Shown here piece after piece: positions 44,960 to 53,523 of a stretch of 64,000 nt of DNA. Under the pieces are notes generated by a model that was not told the origin of the DNA, ran no database searches, and was given only the letters and a program-made list of their open reading frames with translations. Every line of letters starts with the position of its first letter. The stretch's first letter is position 1. Source of the DNA: Nocardia aurantia (GTDB lineage: Bacteria; Actinomycetota; Actinomycetes; Mycobacteriales; Mycobacteriaceae); the NCBI RefSeq assembly GCF_009604425.1, contig NZ_WEGI01000017.1, forward strand, positions 1 through 64,000. The letters run 5' to 3'. A program made the translations under genes and the position numbers.

Positions 44960-45744
44960 CCGACACCATGATCCGGCCGCCGCTGGCGGTCCGCGCGACG
45001 CGCGAGGCGGCGACGATGGCCGGCCGCAACCTGCGGCACACGCTGCGCAGCCCCGACACCATGATCATGACGCTCGCCGTGCCGATCATGATCCTGCTGA
45101 TGTTCGTCTACGTCTTCGGCGGGGCGATGCGCGTCGACGGGCACTACATCGACTACGTCGTGCCCGGAATCATCCTGCTGTGCGCGGGATTCGGGTCGGG
45201 TACCACGGCCGTCGGCGTCTGCACCGATATGCGGAACGGCATCATCGACCGCATCCGCACCCTGGCGGTGCGGCGGACGTCGATGCTGGTCGGTCACGTG
45301 GCGGACAGCGTGCTGCGCAATCTGTTCACCACCGCGCTGGTGGTGCTGGTCGCCGTCGCGATCGGCTTCCGGCCCACCGCAGATCCGGTGCGCTGGCTCG
45401 GCGTACTGGGCGTGGTCGCGCTGTTCGTGCTGGCGTTGTCGTGGCTCGCCGCCGCGCTGGGGCTACTGGCCGCGAATCCGGAGGCCGCCAACGGCTTCAC
45501 TTTCGCCTACATGTTCCTGCCCTACGTCAGTAGTGCTTTCGTGCCGCCGGACACGATGCCGGTGTGGCTGCGGTGGTTCGCCGAGAATCAGCCCATCACA
45601 CCGATCACGGAAACGATCCGGGGCCTGCTGATCGGAACGCCGACATGGCACGATGCCGGAGCGGCCGTGGGCTGGTGCGCGGGGATCGCCGTCGCCGGCT
45701 ACCTGCTCGCCGGGGCGCTTCTGCGTCACCGCACGCGGGATTGA
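44956..45744 (+). CDS. DrrB-like ABC-2 permease
   Basis: A 262-residue integral membrane protein with about six transmembrane helices: MIMTLAVPIMILLMFVYVFG, YVVPGIILLCAGFGSGTTAV, the conserved DMRNGIIDRIRTLAVRRTSM loop, FVLALSWLAAALGLLAANPE and the typical PYVSSAFVPPDTMPVWLRWF and ENQPITPITETIRGLL motifs. It forms the membrane channel for the DrrA-like ATPase. Confidence 0.93.
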   Translation: MTDTMIRPPLAVRATREAATMAGRNLRHTLRSPDTMIMTLAVPIMILLMFVYVFGGAMRVDGHYIDYVVPGIILLCAGFGSGTTAVGVCTDMRNGIIDRIRTLAVRRTSMLVGHVADSVLRNLFTTALVVLVAVAIGFRPTADPVRWLGVLGVVALFVLALSWLAAALGLLAANPEAANGFTFAYMFLPYVSSAFVPPDTMPVWLRWFAENQPITPITETIRGLLIGTPTWHDAGAAVGWCAGIAVAGYLLAGALLRHRTRD

Positions 45745-45791
45745 GCTGCGGGGCTTGATCGGCGAAAGCCGGTCGGGTACAGACAGGGTCC

Positions 45792-46547
45792 ATGACTATG
45801 CGAATGTCGGTGACCGGGATCGGGGCGCTGTGCCTGTTGCTCACCTCCTGCGGGGGTCTGCACGGCCACCCGGTGCCGGCCACCGACACCCCGGGCGCCG
45901 CCTTCCCCACCAGCAAGGCCGCGGCCGCCACGCCGGGCACGACACTGCCGGAGCTGACCGCGTGGGTGCAGGGCGGAGAGTCGGTGGATCGCAAGGGTTT
46001 CCACACCGTCACCCGTGAGGGCGCCACCACCGACCTCGGTGACGACGTGGCGTTCACCAGCCCGTCGCAGAAGATCAAATGCATGACCTCGTCCAAGATG
46101 TCGCCGTACGCCGGGGGACTCAGCTGTCTGGTGCAGCTGGTCGACCCGCCCGCCCGGCCGGCCGCGGTCCCCGCCGACTCCAACTGGGTGGGCGGCTGGC
46201 TGGACTATCCCGGCGATACGCTGAACGTCGGTGCCCAGCACGGTGATCCGGGCCAGTTCGTCAACGGGTACGGCTCGGTGCTGAACTACGGCAACCGGCT
46301 CACCTTCGGTGACTACGACTGCCGCATGGACAGCAACGGACTCACCTGTGTCGACAAGTCCGCCGGATCCGGTGTGCGGATCAACGATTCGGGAGTGCAG
46401 CCGGTCGGCTGCCTGCAGCGCACCGATCCGGGGATGCACGGACTCGCGTACGCCTGCGCCGGTTCCGAATCCTCTTCGCCGGAAACCGATTCCACCACGA
46501 CCACCGCTCCCGCGACCGGCACCGCGCGGCCGGCCCCGACCCGATAA
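45792..46547 (+). CDS. predicted lipoprotein, unknown function
   Basis: A 251-residue exported protein. The N terminus MTMRMSVTGIGALCLLLTSCGG is a signal peptide with lipobox LTSC. The mature part has paired Cys (IKCMTS and LSCLV; DYDCRM and LTCVD; VGCLQR and YACAG), suggesting disulfides, and ends in a Thr/Ala/Pro-rich tail. The pattern QKIKCMTS, GYGSVLNYG and LTCVDKSAGSG is seen in other uncharacterised mycolata lipoproteins, as far as I recall. It is a single gene. Confidence 0.75.
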   Translation: MTMRMSVTGIGALCLLLTSCGGLHGHPVPATDTPGAAFPTSKAAAATPGTTLPELTAWVQGGESVDRKGFHTVTREGATTDLGDDVAFTSPSQKIKCMTSSKMSPYAGGLSCLVQLVDPPARPAAVPADSNWVGGWLDYPGDTLNVGAQHGDPGQFVNGYGSVLNYGNRLTFGDYDCRMDSNGLTCVDKSAGSGVRINDSGVQPVGCLQRTDPGMHGLAYACAGSESSSPETDSTTTTAPATGTARPAPTR

Positions 46548-46587
46548 CGGGCCGGGGCCGGCCGTCACGCTGTCCCGGCCCTGTCGA

Positions 46588-47262
46588 TCACGCCGTCCCG
46601 GCGGCGGGGCCGTCGTCGGCGAATCCGAAGGCGCAGAAGGTCCAGACCTCCTCGGCCGTGATCGGCCGGCCGGGGAGATCGTCGTTGCTGCCGATGGACT
46701 GGGCCAGGAACAACACCATCTGCGTCATCAGGGTGGCGGTGCGGTCCGCGTTCACCTCGGTCCGCAATCTGTGTGCGGCGCCGACCTTTTCGATCAGTTC
46801 GGTGAACAACGCCACCAAGGGGGTGTGCGCGAGCTGCACCTCCGCCGGATGCGTCACCAGCAGCTGGGTGGCGAACTCGGTGAGCAGCGGGCGGATCGGC
46901 GTCGCGTCCGGCCTGGACAGCTCGAACAATTCGTGGCACCCCGCCCGCAGCTGTTGCAGCGGGTCGGTGTGGACGGCGGCCGCGGCGTGGATCTGGTCGG
47001 CCAGTTGCGCCAGCGCGTCCTCGTACAGTGCGAGCAGCAATTCGTGTTTACCGCTGAACTGCAGGTAGAACGTGCGCAGCGACTGCCCGGAGCGATCCAC
47101 CACCTCCTGGACGGTGAAATCGGTGTTGCCTTTTTCGACGATCAGCGCGCGGGCGGCCTCGAGGCATTCCTGGACCCGTTGCTCGGCACGGAGTTTCGCG
47201 GTTCGGATGGACCGCTCCACCGCACGTTGCTTCCAGACCGGCTCTTTCCTGAAGGTGCCCAC
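46588..47262 (-). CDS. TetR-family regulator
   Basis: A 224-residue TetR protein. The helix-turn-helix (about 32-75) reads CLEAARALIVEKGNTDFTVQ, EVVDRSGQSLRTFYLQFSGK. The ~28-residue N-terminal basic extension is unusual and may mean a later start. The C-terminal helices are unlike any with a known ligand. An ATTCTC palindrome cluster lies 60-85 bases upstream. No obvious partner gene adjoins it, so the target is not apparent. Confidence 0.85.
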   Translation of the reverse strand: MGTFRKEPVWKQRAVERSIRTAKLRAEQRVQECLEAARALIVEKGNTDFTVQEVVDRSGQSLRTFYLQFSGKHELLLALYEDALAQLADQIHAAAAVHTDPLQQLRAGCHELFELSRPDATPIRPLLTEFATQLLVTHPAEVQLAHTPLVALFTELIEKVGAAHRLRTEVNADRTATLMTQMVLFLAQSIGSNDDLPGRPITAEEVWTFCAFGFADDGPAAGTA

Positions 47263-47320
47263 CGTGTGATCGGCCTTTCGCCAGCGTTGGAGAGCAAGCT
47301 TACACTCCGACTACGAACTA

Positions 47321-47347
47321 ATTCTCGAATAGGAGAATAGCATTCTC
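47321..47347. promoter_or_regulatory. operator candidate of the TetR gene at 46.6-47.3 kb
   Basis: GAGAATAGCATTCTC (47333-47347) is a perfect 6-3-6 palindrome, and a further ATTCTCG half lies at 47321-47327. The site is AT-rich and upstream of the TetR start, as expected for autoregulation. Confidence 0.6.
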
Positions 47348-47414
47348 GCATGGCCTGTATGTGGAAGTTGACACTCATTCGCTGACGAAAACAACAGTGT
47401 GCGGATTCCGGCTT

Positions 47415-47693
47415 CTAGTAGTTGCTGCCGGTCCCACTGCCCGTCGGGGGCCGGTAGTAGCCGGGCCCGTGCCAGACCGGCGGGCCGTCGTGCCAGCGCG
47501 GCGGGTGGTATCCCCAGCCGCCGTCACCGCCGCCGTGGCCGCGATGGCCGTGGATCTCGTCGCCCTGCTGCTGGGTGATCGGTACCCCTTGGGCGAAAGC
47601 CGCTGCGGCGGTGAGGCCCACGGGCGCCACGGCCACGGCCGCGACCACCGCGATGCGGGCGGCCGTTCTGGTCAGTGCTGTTCTGTGGAACAT
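47415..47693 (-). CDS. small secreted Gly/His-rich protein
   Basis: A 92-residue protein with a clear signal peptide: basic MFHRTALTRTAAR, hydrophobic IAVVAAVAVAPVGLTAAAA and a cleavage site after AFA. The mature ~55 residues are rich in Gly, His, Pro, Trp and Tyr (GHRGHGGGDGGWGYHPPRW). Start ATG 47693 has AGGAG upstream. The composition recalls metal-binding or cell-wall-associated peptides and, loosely, the pair at 55.8-56.5 kb. The function is unknown. Confidence 0.75.
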   Translation of the reverse strand: MFHRTALTRTAARIAVVAAVAVAPVGLTAAAAFAQGVPITQQQGDEIHGHRGHGGGDGGWGYHPPRWHDGPPVWHGPGYYRPPTGSGTGSNY

Positions 47694-47994
47694 CGGATCT
47701 CCTGAGTTCGGACGGCCGGCGGTTCCGGACCAGCCGTTCACAATGATGCCAATGACCAATGTACCGTTATCTATCGGTTAGATCCACTTTCCCGGAAACT
47801 TTGGCCATAACGGCAGGTGAATGGGCAATTTGTGCGAGCTTTCGGAACGATACACATCCGATGTGCCATCCATTGACGGCGGATCTACCTCGCCGATCGG
47901 ATTTGGTCGGGACGACCAGCGCTCTATCAGTTGATTAGATCACATGATAGAGATTCGGCGCGGCCGAGGGCCGCGCGCGATTAGACTGCGCCAG
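47694..47994. other. intergenic promoter region before the TetR gene
   Basis: Three hundred bases between divergent genes, more AT-rich than average (47750-47950). The right part holds the double palindrome at 47926-47948. No small gene is recognised. Confidence 0.5.
47926..47948. promoter_or_regulatory. double-palindrome operator, copy 1 (TetR promoter)
   Basis: Two ATCAnnTGAT palindromes, ATCAGTTGAT (47926-47935) and ATCACATGAT (47939-47948), separated by three bases. The same arrangement occurs at 55571-55593 before the minus-strand operon. It is nested in a CTCTATCA/TGATAGAG inverted repeat (47922-47952). Confidence 0.75.
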
Positions 47995-48651
47995 GTGACC
48001 GATGCGAACGGTAGTGACCTGCGGGTGAGCGAGGCCGAACTCGCCATGCCCACCGAACGCCGGCTGGTGCTGGCGGCGGAACGGCTGTTCGCCGAACGGG
48101 GCATCGACGGCGTCTCGCTGCGCGCGGTGATGGCCGCCGCCGGCACCAATGTGGCTTCCGTGCACTACCATTTCGGCTCCAAGGAGGCGCTGGTCGAAGT
48201 GCTGATCCGGCAGCGCAGCGACGAGGTCGCGGCGCGGCGCACCGCCCTGCTGGACGAGATGGAACAGACCGGGCCGGTGACCGTCCGGCAGCTCGCCGAG
48301 GCGTTCGCACGTCCGGTGTGGGAGATGGCCATCGGCGACGGCGCCGCCTGGGTGAAGTTCATCGCCGGCGTCGTCGGCAGCGGGCATCCCGCATTGTCGC
48401 TGGTGGCCGAGGGATTCACCGAGCAGGCCGTGCGGTTCATGGCTCTGCTCACCGCCGCGGTTCCCGAATTGCCCGGTCCCACCGCGCGTTTCCGTCTCGC
48501 GCAGGCGATGACGCTGACCTTCCAGGTGCTCGGCGACGTGCACCGCACCCAGGACCTCATGGCCATCTCCGGCCTGCGGCTGAGCCCGGACCAGGTCTAC
48601 GCCGAACTCGTCGACGTCGTGACCGCGATGCTGTCCGGGCCCCCCGCCTGA
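47995..48651 (+). CDS. TetR-family regulator of the DUF35/thiolase operon
   Basis: A 218-residue TetR protein with the helix-turn-helix RLVLAAERLFAERGIDGVSL, RAVMAAAGTNVASVHYHFGS. The C-terminal domain is of the type found in many acyl-CoA-sensing repressors. An upstream in-frame ATG (47944) lies inside the operator, so GTG 47995 is preferred; a third option is the ATG at 48046. It is convergent with the ligase gene, with one base between stops. The shared operator names the operon 48653-55536 as its target. Confidence 0.87.
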   Translation: MTDANGSDLRVSEAELAMPTERRLVLAAERLFAERGIDGVSLRAVMAAAGTNVASVHYHFGSKEALVEVLIRQRSDEVAARRTALLDEMEQTGPVTVRQLAEAFARPVWEMAIGDGAAWVKFIAGVVGSGHPALSLVAEGFTEQAVRFMALLTAAVPELPGPTARFRLAQAMTLTFQVLGDVHRTQDLMAISGLRLSPDQVYAELVDVVTAMLSGPPA

Positions 48652-48652
48652 C

Positions 48653-50257
48653 TCACCGGCCGAGCAACTCCGCCGCGAGCGCCCGGATCGCCTTCTTGTC
48701 CGGCTTGCCGAGCACCGTCAGCGGCAGCGCGTCCACGGGCACAACATGTTTCGGCGACTGCACCGGCCCCTTGGCCCGCTTCACCGCGGCCTGGATCTCG
48801 GCGGTGACGGCCGCGACGCTGTCCGCGTCGCGCGCTTCGGGTTTCAGCACCACGACCGCGGTGACCGCCTCACCCCACTGCGGATCCGCGACACCGACCA
48901 CCGCGACCTCCAGCACCTGCGGGTGTTCGGAGACGACATCCTCCACCTCACGCGGGAACACGTTGAAGCCGCCCGTGACGACCATGTCCTTGCTGCGGCC
49001 GACGATGTGCAGGAAACCCTCGGCGTCCTCGCGAGCCAGGTCGCCGGTGCGCAGCCAGCCGTTGCGGAACGTATCCGCCGTCACCTCCGGCAGATTCCGG
49101 TACCCGTTCGCCAGCAGCGGTCCGGAGACGCAGATCTCGCCGACCTCGCCCGCGGCGACCGAATTGTCCTCCGGGTCCAGCAGTTTCACCCGCAGCGCCG
49201 CGGCGGGCCGGCCGCAGGAGGTCAGCCGTTCCTTGTCGTGCTCGTCCTTGGCGAGGTAGCTGATCACCATCGGCGCCTCGGATTGCCCGTAGTACTGGGC
49301 GAAGATCGGGCCGAACCGGTCGATGGCCTCGGTGAGCCGGGCCGGATCGATCGCGGAGGCGCCGTAGTACACGATCTCCAGCGACGACAGGTCGCGCGTG
49401 CGGCTGTCCGGGTGATCCAGCAGCGCGTAGATCATCGAGGGCACCAGCATCGTCGCGCTGATCCGGTACTCCTCGATGGCGCGCAGCACCTCTCCGGCGT
49501 CGAAGCGCGGCAGTACGAAGCACTGGCCGCCGAGCAGTACCGTCGGCAGGAAGAACGCGGCCCCGGCGTGGGACAGCGGCGTGCACAACAGGAATCGCGG
49601 CCGCCGTGGCCATTCCCATTCCTGCAGTTGGATGGCCGTCATCGTCGCCATCCCGCCGGCGGTGCCGACCACACCCTTCGGCTTACCGGTGGTGCCGCCG
49701 GTGTAGGTGATGGAGATGACGTGATCCGGCGTCAGCTCGTTGGCCTCGATGGCCGGATCCGGCTCGTACTTGGCCACCTCGTCGAGCAGGTTCACCCCGA
49801 CATCGGCCAGTTCGTCCGGAACCGGGCCCAGCACAAGCACTTTCGTGAGTTCCGGTACCCGGTCGACCAGGGCGCGGGCACGCTGCACGAACGGCGGCAG
49901 CGGGTCCAGGATCAGCGTGGTGATGCCGGCGTCGGCCAGCACGTAGGCGTGGTCGTCCAGTCCGCCCATGGGATGCAGGGCGGTGCGGCGATGTCCGCGC
50001 ACCTGTCCGGCGCCGAGGATGAACAGCACCTCGGTGCGGTTGAGCGCCAGCAGCGCCGACGGGGTGCCGGTGTCGACGCCGTGCGCCGCGAAAGCCTGGA
50101 TATACCGGCTGATCTCGGCGATCACGTCGGCGCCGGTGAGCACCGTGTCGCCGAGGGTCATCACGGGTGCGGTGCGGTGCCGGCGCAGGCCCGCCAGCAG
50201 GGAGTGCCCGTTGTGCACCGGAAGCCGCAGCCGGGCATCGGGTTCGATGGTCGTCAT
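48653..50257 (-). CDS. acyl-CoA ligase (FadD-type, AMP-forming)
   Basis: A 534-residue adenylate-forming ligase. The P-loop SITYTGGTTGKPKGVVGT, the YYGQSEAPMVI motif, NGWLRTGDLA with the conserved Asp, and the hinge GRSKDMVVTGGFNVFPREVE are present; the catalytic Lys lies in LGKPDKKAIRAL. It resembles the FadD8-like branch that activates fatty or steroid-derived acids. It is the last gene of the seven-gene operon and would generate its CoA-ester substrate. Confidence 0.9.
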   Translation of the reverse strand: MTTIEPDARLRLPVHNGHSLLAGLRRHRTAPVMTLGDTVLTGADVIAEISRYIQAFAAHGVDTGTPSALLALNRTEVLFILGAGQVRGHRRTALHPMGGLDDHAYVLADAGITTLILDPLPPFVQRARALVDRVPELTKVLVLGPVPDELADVGVNLLDEVAKYEPDPAIEANELTPDHVISITYTGGTTGKPKGVVGTAGGMATMTAIQLQEWEWPRRPRFLLCTPLSHAGAAFFLPTVLLGGQCFVLPRFDAGEVLRAIEEYRISATMLVPSMIYALLDHPDSRTRDLSSLEIVYYGASAIDPARLTEAIDRFGPIFAQYYGQSEAPMVISYLAKDEHDKERLTSCGRPAAALRVKLLDPEDNSVAAGEVGEICVSGPLLANGYRNLPEVTADTFRNGWLRTGDLAREDAEGFLHIVGRSKDMVVTGGFNVFPREVEDVVSEHPQVLEVAVVGVADPQWGEAVTAVVVLKPEARDADSVAAVTAEIQAAVKRAKGPVQSPKHVVPVDALPLTVLGKPDKKAIRALAAELLGR

Positions 50258-50279
50258 GAGGGGCTCCGATCGGTTGCCG

Positions 50280-51485
50280 TCAGTTCTGTGCCGCGCCGGC
50301 GGGCGCGGCGTAGGCGGTGACCACGCAGGCGCCGCCGAGTCCGAGGTTGTGCGCCAGGCCGATTCGCGCGCCCGGCACCTGCCGTTCGCGGGCCAGCCCG
50401 CGCAGCTGCCAGGACAGCTCCGCCGCCTGCGCGAGGCCGGTGGCGCCGAGCGGGTGGCCCTTGGAGATCAGCCCACCGGACGGATTCACCACCCACTGCC
50501 CGCCGTAGCCGGTGGCCCCGGATTCCACCAGCGCGCCGGATTCGCCCGGCGCGCACAGGCCCAGCGCCTCGTAGGTGATCAGTTCGTTGATCGAGAAGCA
50601 GTCGTGCAACTCGATGACGTCGACGTCGTCCACACCGATTCCCGCGCTGTCGAACACCTTTCGTGCCGCGGCCCGGGTCATCGGCGCGCCGACGACGTCG
50701 ATCATGGATCCGCTGCCGAAGGCCGAGGCGTCGTCGGTGACCAGCTCCTGGGCCAGGATCTCCACCGCCTGCGCCTCGAGGCCGTGCGCGGCCACGAAAT
50801 CCTCGCTCGCGATCACCGCGGCGGCGGCGCCGTCGGACATGGGGGAGCACTGCGAGCGGGTCAGCGGGCCGTGCACCGGCCGGTCGCCGAGCACCTGCGC
50901 GAGCGTGTACGGATCCCGGAACTGCGCCAACGGATTTCGTGTCGAGTGCTGATGGTTCTTCACGGCCACCGCGGCCAGCTGCTCGACGGTGGTGCCGTAG
51001 CGCCGCATGTGCTCGATCGCGGCGTTGCCGAAGAACTGGGTGGTCATCGGGGAGGTGCCGAATTCGAACTGCCCGGCCATGGCCTTCAGGTGCGCGTCGA
51101 TGGTGGTGACCTTCGGGGCGGCGCCCGAACCGGCCATCGCCTCCTTCGTCATCTGCTCGAAGCCGACGGCCAGCGTCACCTCCGCCAGGCCGGCGCCGAC
51201 CCACTCCCGCGCCAGCATCAGGGCCGTCGAACCGGTGGCGCAGTTGTTGTTGACGTTGACGATCGGGATACCGGTCAGCCCGACGTCGTACAGGGTGCGC
51301 TGCCCGGCCGCCGACGGCTGGAACACGTAACCCGCGGCGGCGCGCTGGATCCGGTCGTAGCCGATGCCCGCGTCGCCGAGCGCGGCGCCGACCGCCGCGC
51401 TCACCATCTCCGGGTAGGTCCACTCCCGGGATCCGATCTTGACGAACGGTGTCATCCCGACACCCACGACGAACACCCGTCGCAT
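50280..51485 (-). CDS. SCP-x-type thiolase (intact catalytic residues)
   Basis: A 401-residue thiolase of the lipid-transfer / SCP-x group. The nucleophile is Cys82 in VNNNCATGS, the His of ELHDCFSINE is kept, and the GHPLGATG and GLGGACVVT motifs provide the second His and Cys. It should cleave a 3-oxoacyl-CoA with bulky side groups, releasing acetyl- or propionyl-CoA. It lies between the ligase and hydratase genes. It contrasts with the two Cys-less relatives upstream. Confidence 0.92.
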   Translation of the reverse strand: MRRVFVVGVGMTPFVKIGSREWTYPEMVSAAVGAALGDAGIGYDRIQRAAAGYVFQPSAAGQRTLYDVGLTGIPIVNVNNNCATGSTALMLAREWVGAGLAEVTLAVGFEQMTKEAMAGSGAAPKVTTIDAHLKAMAGQFEFGTSPMTTQFFGNAAIEHMRRYGTTVEQLAAVAVKNHQHSTRNPLAQFRDPYTLAQVLGDRPVHGPLTRSQCSPMSDGAAAAVIASEDFVAAHGLEAQAVEILAQELVTDDASAFGSGSMIDVVGAPMTRAAARKVFDSAGIGVDDVDVIELHDCFSINELITYEALGLCAPGESGALVESGATGYGGQWVVNPSGGLISKGHPLGATGLAQAAELSWQLRGLARERQVPGARIGLAHNLGLGGACVVTAYAAPAGAAQN

Positions 51486-51528
51486 CCTGTCCCTCCTCGC
51501 TGCCCCTCGAGCATGAACCGCCCGCGGT

Positions 51529-52314
51529 CTACTGTCCGGTGAATCTCGGTTCCCGCTTCTCCACGAACGCCTTCCGGCCCTCCCGCGCGTCGGCGGAGGT
51601 GATCACCTCGCGCACGAAGCGGGCCTCGATCGCGCGCGCGTCCTCGTCCGGCAGCCAGCCGCTGGCCAGCAGCGCCGCCTTCGCGTGCTGCACCGCCAGC
51701 GGTGAGTTGCGGGCCACCCGCTCGGCGAGCTCGTGCGCGAGGGTCAGCGCGGTACCGGCGGGCACGACGTGCCCGATCAGCCCGAACTCGTACGCCTCGC
51801 GCGCGGTGAGCGGTTCGCCGGTGAGGATCATTTCCATCGCCTTGGTGTACGGGATCTGGCGTTTCAGCCGTACCGTCGAGCCGGCGCCGGGGATCAGCCC
51901 GCGCCGCACCTCGGGCAGCCCGAAGGTGGCCGTCTCGTCGGCGACCCGAATGTCGGTCTGCTGCAACATCTCCAGGCCGCCGCCGAGGCAGGCGCCGTTG
52001 ACCGCGGCGATCAGCGGCTTGCGCAGCGACCGGGTGAGCAGCAGGCCGCGGCCAAGCACGCTCGGATCGAAATCCGCGCGGAGTTGCCCATCGGTCATCC
52101 AGCCGTCGCCGAGATCACCACCGACGCAATAACTCTCGCCCGCACCGGTCAGGATCGCGACCCGGATGCGGTCGTCGGCGTCGATCTCCTCCCACGCGCG
52201 GGCGAGCAGTTCGATCATCGGCAGATTCAGCGCGTTGCGCCGCTCCGGGCGGTTCATGGTCACCACCGCGATCGCGCCGGATCGCGCCAGCAGCACCGGA
52301 TCCGGCGTGGTCAT
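51529..52314 (-). CDS. enoyl-CoA hydratase/isomerase family protein
   Basis: A 261-residue crotonase: MNRPERRNALNLPMIELL, AILTGAGESYCVGGDLGD, AAVNGACLGGGLEMLQQTD and FGLPEVRRGLIPGAGSTVR with a catalytic Glu. It should hydrate a 2-enoyl-CoA to the 3-hydroxyacyl-CoA that a retro-aldolase or dehydrogenase uses next. It begins 8 bases after the stop of the preceding thiolase-fold gene. Confidence 0.9.
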   Translation of the reverse strand: MTTPDPVLLARSGAIAVVTMNRPERRNALNLPMIELLARAWEEIDADDRIRVAILTGAGESYCVGGDLGDGWMTDGQLRADFDPSVLGRGLLLTRSLRKPLIAAVNGACLGGGLEMLQQTDIRVADETATFGLPEVRRGLIPGAGSTVRLKRQIPYTKAMEMILTGEPLTAREAYEFGLIGHVVPAGTALTLAHELAERVARNSPLAVQHAKAALLASGWLPDEDARAIEARFVREVITSADAREGRKAFVEKREPRFTGQ

Positions 52315-52322
52315 GCCGCCGC

Positions 52323-53483
52323 TCACGACGTCGGCCGTTCGCTGCCGACCACCCAGAGCGCGTGGAACTGGGAGGCGCCGCCCATCGCGTGGCCGATGGC
52401 CCGGCGGGCGTCCGGGACCTGCCGTTCGCCCGCCAGTCCGCGTACCTGGAGCGCCGCCTCCAGGAAGCGCACGAGACCCGTTGCGCCCGTCGGGTTTCCG
52501 GACAGCACCCCACCGGACGGATTGATCGGCAGCCGGCCCTCGAAGCGGGTGTCGCCCGCGTCCACCAGCCGCCAGCCCTCGTGCAGCGGGGCCAGGCCGA
52601 TGTTCTCCAGCCACATCGGCTCGTACCAGCTGTAGGGGATGTAGAGCTCGGCGAGGTCGATCTCGGCGGCCGGATCGGTGATGCCGGCCTGCCGGTAGGC
52701 GTCGGCCGCGCATTCCGCTCCGGCCCTGGGGTTCACCTCGTCGCGGCCCGCGAAATGACCCGTCTCGGTGCGCCAGGACATGCCGTGGATCCAGGCCGGC
52801 GGCCGGGCCGGAGTGCCCACATCGTCCCCGCCGGTCAGGACGATCGCGGCGGCTCCGTCGGAGGAGGGGCACGACTCGAGGTAGCGGATCGGATCCCACA
52901 ACACCGGTGAGTCGCGGACCTTCTCGACGGAGATGTCCGGCATGTGGATGTGCGCGTACGGGTTACGCAGCGCGTTGCGCCGGTGGTTGACCGCGACCTG
53001 CCAGCCGATGTGCTCGGGGGCGTCCGCGCGGCGGATGTACTCCCGGATCACCGGCGCGAAATGACCACCGGCTCCGGCGCCGAGCTTCGCGCTGAACGGC
53101 AGCGGCCGCGACAGCGCCCAGGTGAAATTGCCCTCGGATTCCTTGGAATACGCCGCCACGAGCACCCGCCGGGCCAGGCCGGCCTGGATCAGGTGCGCGC
53201 CGTAGATCGCCGCGTGCCCGCCGACGCTGCCGCCGGTGAACACCCGGGTCACCGGTAATCCGCGCGCGCCCAGCGCATCCGCGAGATACAACTCCGGATT
53301 CATCACACCGTCGAACAGATCCGGGGTCTTCGACAGCACCACCGCGTCGACCTCGCCGAGCCCGAGTTCGGCGTCCGCGAGGGCGGCGGCGACGGCCTCC
53401 CGTACCAGCGCGCCGATCGTCACCTCGCGGCGCTTGGCCTGTTTGCCCTGGCCGATGCCGATCACCGCGATCGGTTCGTTCAC
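52323..53483 (-). CDS. thiolase-fold protein without catalytic Cys (Ltp-like) A
   Basis: A 386-residue thiolase-superfamily protein. At the nucleophile position it reads VFTGGSVGGHAA, with Ser86 instead of Cys. The ELYIPYSWYEP stretch replaces the usual His motif, and NPSGGVLSGNPTGATG replaces GHPLGATG. Such Ltp2/Ltp4-like proteins pair with DUF35 proteins; the best-studied, Ltp2 with ChsH2, is a retro-aldolase of the steroid side chain. Aldolase activity here is inferred. Confidence 0.85.
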   Translation of the reverse strand: MNEPIAVIGIGQGKQAKRREVTIGALVREAVAAALADAELGLGEVDAVVLSKTPDLFDGVMNPELYLADALGARGLPVTRVFTGGSVGGHAAIYGAHLIQAGLARRVLVAAYSKESEGNFTWALSRPLPFSAKLGAGAGGHFAPVIREYIRRADAPEHIGWQVAVNHRRNALRNPYAHIHMPDISVEKVRDSPVLWDPIRYLESCPSSDGAAAIVLTGGDDVGTPARPPAWIHGMSWRTETGHFAGRDEVNPRAGAECAADAYRQAGITDPAAEIDLAELYIPYSWYEPMWLENIGLAPLHEGWRLVDAGDTRFEGRLPINPSGGVLSGNPTGATGLVRFLEAALQVRGLAGERQVPDARRAIGHAMGGASQFHALWVVGSERPTS

Positions 53484-53523
53484 GATTGCCGCCTCTCCGC
53501 TCGGCCACCGCCGGTGGTGTCGC

